Part shown: in pieces, positions 60,510-64,000 of the stretch
Numbering within the stretch: the stretch's first letter is position 1
Layout of the letters: each line of letters begins with the position of its first letter
NCBI RefSeq assembly: GCF_004137685.1
Contig: NZ_QYBB01000019.1
Coordinates: 29,029-93,028 of the forward strand
DNA: 64,000 nucleotides
Direction of reading: 5' to 3'
From: Lichenibacterium minor
GTDB lineage: Bacteria > Pseudomonadota > Alphaproteobacteria > Rhizobiales > Beijerinckiaceae
Made by a program: the position numbers and the translations under genes
The notes under the pieces: generated by a model
Told to the model about the DNA's origin: nothing
Seen by the model: the letters and a program-made list of their open reading frames with translations, nothing else
Databases searched by the model: none

Positions 60510-61973
60510 ATGGCGAAGAAGGTTCTGCGCGGCGTCGGTCCGGCCTACCCGCAGATCGTCGTGCTGTTCGGCGCGACCGGCGACCTCGCGCGGCGCAAGC
60601 TGCTGCCCGGCCTGTTCCACCTGGCGAGCGCGGGCTTCATCCCCGGCTGCCGCGTCATCGGCGTGTCGCTCGACGACCTCGACGCCGACGGCTTCCGCGC
60701 GCTGGCGCGGGCCGCGCTCGAGCAGTTCTCCACGCGCAAGATCGACGAAGCGCAGTGGAGCATGTTCGCCGAAGCGCTCGACTACGTGTCGCTGTCGGCC
60801 GGGCCCGGGGCGCTGCGCGCCACGGTGAAGCACGCCGAGGAAAGCTTCGTGGGCGAAACGCGGCTCGTCCATTACCTCAGCGTGCCGCCCGAGGCGGCGC
60901 TGCCGGCGGTCCGCATGCTGGCGGACGCCGACCTCGTCGGCCGCTCGCGCATCATCATGGAGAAGCCCTTCGGCACGGACCTCGAAAGCGCGGTGGCGCT
61001 CAACGAAGCCCTGCACGCGATCTTCGCCGAGGACCGCATCTTCCGCATCGACCACTTCCTCGGCAAGGAGCCGGCGCAGAACATCCTGGCGTTCCGCTTC
61101 GCCAACGGGCTGTTCGAGCCGATCTGGAACCGCAACTTCATCGACCACGTCCAGATCGACGTGCCCGAAACGCTGGGGTTGAACCAGCGCGCCCGCTTCT
61201 ACGAGCAGACCGGCGCCTACCGCGACATGGTGGTGACCCACCTGTTCCAGATCCTCGGCTTCATGGCGATGGAGCCGCCGACCTCGCTTGAGCCCGTGCC
61301 GATCAGCGAGGAGAAGAACAAGGTGTTCCGCTCCATGCTGCCCATCGACCCGCACGACGTGGTGCGCGGGCAATATGTCGGCTACCGCACGGAAGCGGGG
61401 GTGGACCCCGAATCCGAGACCGAAACCTTCATCGCGCTGAAGTGCTGGATCGACAATTGGCGCTGGGCGGGCGTCCCCTTCTTCCTGCGCACCGGCAAGC
61501 GCATGGCGGAAGGCAGCCGCATCATCTCCATCGCGTTCCGCGAGCCGCCGAAGAGCATGTTCCCGGCCAATTCCGGCGTCGGCGCCCAGGGCCCCGATCA
61601 CCTGACCTTCGACCTGGCCGACGCCTCCAAGGTGTCGCTGTCCTTCTACGGCAAGCGCCCGGGCCCCGGCATGCGGCTCGACAAGCTGAGCCTGCAGTTC
61701 TCCATGAACGACACCGGCCTGCAGGGCGAGGTGCTGGAAGCCTACGAGCGGCTGATCCTCGACGCCATGCGGGGCGACCACACGCTGTTCACCACGGCCG
61801 AGGGGATCGAGCGGCTGTGGGAGATTTCCGAGCCGCTGCTGGAGAATCCACCGCCGGTGAGGCTCTATCAGCCGGGCTCCTGGGGGCCGAAATCCATCCA
61901 CCAGCTCGTCGCGCCGCACGCGTGGCGCCTCCCTTTCGAGCGGGCCTGGCGGAGCACCACGCCGCCGGCGTGA
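60510..61973 (+). CDS. zwf: glucose-6-phosphate 1-dehydrogenase
   Basis: A 487-residue G6PD that oxidises glucose 6-phosphate to 6-phosphogluconolactone, making NADPH for the pentose phosphate and Entner-Doudoroff routes. The coenzyme loop is [17 protein letters not shown] near residue 19, and the active-site motif [14 protein letters not shown] near 182 carries the catalytic His region. ATG 60510 has GGAG 6 nt upstream. pgl and edd are not adjacent. Confidence 0.97.
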   Translation: MAKKVLRGVGPAYPQIVVLFGATGDLARRKLLPGLFHLASAGFIPGCRVIGVSLDDLDADGFRALARAALEQFSTRKIDEAQWSMFAEALDYVSLSAGPGALRATVKHAEESFVGETRLVHYLSVPPEAALPAVRMLADADLVGRSRIIMEKPFGTDLESAVALNEALHAIFAEDRIFRIDHFLGKEPAQNILAFRFANGLFEPIWNRNFIDHVQIDVPETLGLNQRARFYEQTGAYRDMVVTHLFQILGFMAMEPPTSLEPVPISEEKNKVFRSMLPIDPHDVVRGQYVGYRTEAGVDPESETETFIALKCWIDNWRWAGVPFFLRTGKRMAEGSRIISIAFREPPKSMFPANSGVGAQGPDHLTFDLADASKVSLSFYGKRPGPGMRLDKLSLQFSMNDTGLQGEVLEAYERLILDAMRGDHTLFTTAEGIERLWEISEPLLENPPPVRLYQPGSWGPKSIHQLVAPHAWRLPFERAWRSTTPPA

Positions 61974-62006
61974 CCGCGCCCGAAGGCGCGCACCCGCGGG
62001 GAACTC

Positions 62007-62027
62007 AGGCGCGCCCGCGCGCCTTTT
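62007..62027 (+). terminator. rho-independent terminator after zwf
   Basis: AGGCGCGC (62007-62014) and GCGCGCCT (62017-62024) are complementary and followed by TTTT (62024-62027). Confidence 0.7.
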
Positions 62028-62081
62028 CGTCCCGACCGCCCCGCGACCGCGGGCCGGGATGAGCGGGGCGGGCGATCATCC

Positions 62082-62258
62082 ATGTGGGCACCGGCAGACC
62101 TGTTCAGTCACGCCCTGGACATCTTCCTCGCCCCGCTGAAGCGGATGGTGTCCTTCTTCTACGAGAACCCGATGGTGCTGGCGCTGGCGCTCGTCGGGAT
62201 CGCGTCGCTGATCACGGTCCTGACGCTGCTGGGCAACGGGCGGGCGAGCCGGGGTTGA
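62082..62258 (+). CDS. possible 58-residue membrane protein
   Basis: ATG 62082 to TGA 62256 encodes MWAPADLFSHALDIFLAPLK followed by a hydrophobic helix (PMVLALALVGIASLITVLTLLG) and a basic NGRASRG end. One membrane segment with positive C terminus. The ribosome site is weak. No family recognised; convergent with the ParA-type gene. Confidence 0.45.
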   Translation: MWAPADLFSHALDIFLAPLKRMVSFFYENPMVLALALVGIASLITVLTLLGNGRASRG

Positions 62259-62309
62259 CGCGCGATCCGGCCCGGCGAGCCGGGTCACGGCCCCTCGGCC
62301 GGCGCGGCG

Positions 62310-62969
62310 TCACGCCGCCTGACGGGTCGCCCGAGCGTGGAAGCGGTCCAGCGCCATGCGGCGGCGGACCGAGTCGCAGAGGCGGCGGATCTCGTCCGCG
62401 GCCGGGCCGTGCGGGTCGAGCTCCGTCGGCCCCAACCCCCGCAGGATGGCGTCCTGGTATTCCACCCGCGCCGTGATCATCGGCGTCAGCAGCCCGCCCA
62501 TGGCTTCGAGCGCGGCGGCGCTGTCCCGGACGCGGCGGCTGGTCTGCAGGCTCGAACACTGGTTCAGCACGAAGGCGCAATCCTTGCCCAGGGCCCGGAT
62601 GCGCCGCCAAGTCGCCTCGCAGGACCAGATGTCGAAGGCCGTGGGGCGCACCGGCAGGATGATGAGGTCCGCCGCCGCCACCGCGGCGTCGGTCGCGGCG
62701 GACAGGCTGGCCGGCGTGTCGATGACGGCGAGGGTGACGCCGCGGTCCCGGAGCGTCGCGAGGACCTCCGCGAGCCGCTCGCTCCCGACGGCGGCGCCCG
62801 CCAGGCGACGGTCCGACCTGCCCTTGGCCCAGGTGGCGAGGGAGCGCTGGGGATCCATGTCGACGAGGAAGACCGTTTCGCCCCGGGCCTGCATCTCCAC
62901 GGCCATCGCGGCCGACAGGGTGCTCTTGCCGGAGCCGCCCTTCTGGGTGAGCAGGGAAATGATGCGCAT
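62310..62969 (-). CDS. orphan ParA-family ATPase
   Basis: A 219-residue Walker-type ATPase. The deviant P-loop is QKGGSGKST at residues 9-17, with VDMDPQRSLATWAKG near 36 and VIDTPASLSAATDAAV near 83. No parB or parS-like gene is adjacent, so chromosome or plasmid partition by itself is unlikely; small orphan ParA proteins position chemoreceptors, enzymes or envelope machinery. The next gene upstream, divergent, is a chemotaxis receptor, but a link is only suggestive. Confidence 0.88.
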   Translation of the reverse strand: MRIISLLTQKGGSGKSTLSAAMAVEMQARGETVFLVDMDPQRSLATWAKGRSDRRLAGAAVGSERLAEVLATLRDRGVTLAVIDTPASLSAATDAAVAAADLIILPVRPTAFDIWSCEATWRRIRALGKDCAFVLNQCSSLQTSRRVRDSAAALEAMGGLLTPMITARVEYQDAILRGLGPTELDPHGPAADEIRRLCDSVRRRMALDRFHARATRQAA

Positions 62970-63304
62970 GGGCGGGGTTCCGGACGGCCGTGGGGACCTC
63001 CCCCCGGGCCGGATGCAGTGTCGGGCACAGGGCTGAGCGAATCGTTAACCATGCGGGAGCCTGGGCGGCCACAAGGCCGCGCCGGCGTCGCCTTCGGCGT
63101 CCCTTCCCCGTCGGCCGACCGTCGTCGGCCGTGATCCCGCGTCGCGGCCGCTCGAGACCGGGGTGCCGAACCGTCGAAAACGAGTATAGGCGCGGGAGTT
63201 CGGCCCGGGGACGCGGCTTCGACCTCGCAATCGAGCTGAACGGGGGCCGTCGGCTCTGACACATCATTAACGTTTTAACCTTATGAAATCCGGAGGACAC
63301 ATTG
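62970..63304. other. divergent intergenic region before the chemoreceptor
   Basis: No convincing gene. It holds the start regions of the ParA-type gene (minus) and the chemoreceptor (plus). The AT-rich end has TTAA at 63267-63270 and 63275-63278, only 4 bases apart, so not a standard CtrA box, and the ribosome site GGAGG at 63292-63296. Confidence 0.4.
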
Positions 63305-64000
63305 GTGACGAAAAGCACCGGTCCCGAGGCGCGAAATTCGATGAGATTCAGTAATCTTCGGGTCGCTCGAAAGATCGGCCTCGGTTTCGGTGCGGTCGTC
63401 GTCGTCATCGTGGCGAGTGCCGGCAGCCTCTATTTGCAGACCTGCCACCTTCGAGAGATCGAGCGCGTGACCATCGTCTCCAACGCGGCGGTGGACGATG
63501 TCGACAAGGCCGGGGCAGCCCTGTTTCGGGCCCAATCGGCGGTGCGCAAGCTGGTGGTGACCGGCAACACGGAAGAGCGGGCCGGATACGACAAGGCTTC
63601 GGCGGCGCAAGTGACCCATATCGCCGCCGCTCGCGCGATCCTGGACAAGGACGCGCCGGACCTGCTGCCGCGGCTCGACGCCTACGAGAAGGCCGCAGCC
63701 AACTACGTCAACGACTTCCTCCTCACGGAGGCCAACCTCGCCGCCGATCCGGCCACCCGATCCCAGGCCTTGGACATGGTCGCTTCCGCGGCGAGCCGTC
63801 CCACGTCGGCCGCCGTGGAGCAGGCCTTCGACGCTCTCCGGGCCGACACGGTCCGCTGGGGCGAGGCCGGGACGGATGCCGGCAATGCCGCGATGGACCG
63901 CATGATCGCGGTCGTGGCGCTGAGCGGTGTGGTGTCGACCGTCCTGGCCAGCCTGATGGCGTGGCTGATCTCGCGCGCCATCGCCCGGCCGATCGGGTCC
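63305..64000 (+). CDS. methyl-accepting chemotaxis protein, N-terminal part (cut by window end)
   Basis: The first 232 residues of a chemoreceptor; the frame is open to the last base. A membrane helix (about residues 25-45, GLGFGAVVVVIVASAGSLYL), a periplasmic four-helix-bundle sensor (about 46-197), a second helix (about 200-222, MIAVVALSGVVSTVLASLMAWLI) and the first residues of a HAMP domain (SRAIARPIGS). GTG 63305 is chosen because GGAGG lies 8 nt upstream; ATG 63341 (MRFSNLRVARKIG) is in frame and possible. The signalling half lies beyond the window. Confidence 0.9.
   Translation, partial: MTKSTGPEARNSMRFSNLRVARKIGLGFGAVVVVIVASAGSLYLQTCHLREIERVTIVSNAAVDDVDKAGAALFRAQSAVRKLVVTGNTEERAGYDKASAAQVTHIAAARAILDKDAPDLLPRLDAYEKAAANYVNDFLLTEANLAADPATRSQALDMVASAASRPTSAAVEQAFDALRADTVRWGEAGTDAGNAAMDRMIAVVALSGVVSTVLASLMAWLISRAIARPIGS

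Noticed and set aside
57385..60828. 1147-codon plus-strand open frame overlapping mfd and zwf
   Set aside because: Out of frame with both genes, Arg/Pro/Ala-rich and without motifs.
62990..63259. 89-codon frame between the ParA-type gene and the chemoreceptor
   Set aside because: Strongly Arg-biased with no ribosome site; more likely the divergent regulatory region.
63267..63278. CtrA box before the chemoreceptor
   Set aside because: The two TTAA elements are 4 bases apart, not 7, so this is at best two half-sites.
1..64000. genomic island, prophage or transposon
   Set aside because: No integrase, transposase, phage gene, tRNA with flanking repeats or terminal inverted repeat was seen; base composition is even apart from short regulatory patches.

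Overview
The window is very GC-rich bacterial DNA with almost all third codon positions G or C, frequent GTG starts and many 1-4 nt gene overlaps. It comes from an alphaproteobacterium, most likely Hyphomicrobiales (Methylobacterium/Beijerinckiaceae-like). The evidence is a permuted two-piece tmRNA with the tag (A)ANDNYAPVAVAA, an oxygen-dependent (CobG/CobN) cobalamin cluster, the thyA-GNAT-folA-hflKC order and the recG/sdhE-mfd neighbourhood. No tRNA or rRNA gene, insertion sequence, prophage or CRISPR array was seen.

Layout. 1-4.7 kb: the 3' end of malic enzyme maeB, dctA (malate/succinate uptake), an inositol-monophosphatase-family phosphatase and opgH (periplasmic glucan synthesis). 4.7-5.1 kb: ssrA with a clear promoter. 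5.1-9.2 kb: thyA, a GNAT, folA, then hflK-hflC from their own promoter. 9.3-12.6 kb, minus strand: rpoH (a perfect bidirectional terminator separates it from hflC), a DUF465 protein, murA and a small basic protein. 12.8-19.4 kb, minus: a dCache-PAS-GGDEF-GAF diguanylate cyclase, a GNAT coupled to an Orn/Lys/Arg decarboxylase, and rlmJ. 19.5-23.1 kb, minus: secreted RNase T2 coupled to a secreted protein of unknown function, then a basic-amino-acid ABC importer (two permeases and a binding protein, no ATPase gene).

23.8-39.0 kb is a cobalamin island. A sigma70-like promoter drives a cobalamin riboswitch followed by a DUF1636 gene, cobW, cobN, cobG, cobH, cobI, cobJ, cobL, cobE, cobM, cobA and cobB, with cobK and cbiD inverted inside the run. 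It covers uroporphyrinogen III methylation through most corrin-ring steps, a,c-diamide formation and the large cobaltochelatase subunit. cobF is absent and cbiD is present, so C1 methylation appears to use the anaerobic-type enzyme in an aerobic-type set. CobS/CobT and the nucleotide-loop genes are not in this window.

39.1-46.5 kb: a class II glutamine amidotransferase behind a perfect CtrA-type box, an SDR, a small glycine-zipper secreted protein, rpmH-rnpA-yidC-engB, then argB and a HAD nucleotidase. 46.6-49.4 kb: efp divergent from epmA-epmB, a compact EF-P lysylation module. 49.4-53.3 kb: a small protein, a membrane diguanylate cyclase with an upstream mini-ORF, and recG. A TonB-dependent siderophore receptor sits between recG and sdhE-mfd. 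60-64 kb: a small protein, zwf, a mini membrane protein, an orphan ParA-type ATPase and the 5' part of a chemotaxis receptor.

Most of the window is core chromosome. The items most worth follow-up are the cbiD-for-cobF substitution and the inverted genes in the B12 island, the coupled secreted RNase T2 pair, the mini-ORF before the diguanylate cyclase, the CtrA-box amidotransferase, and the receptor inserted between recG and sdhE-mfd.
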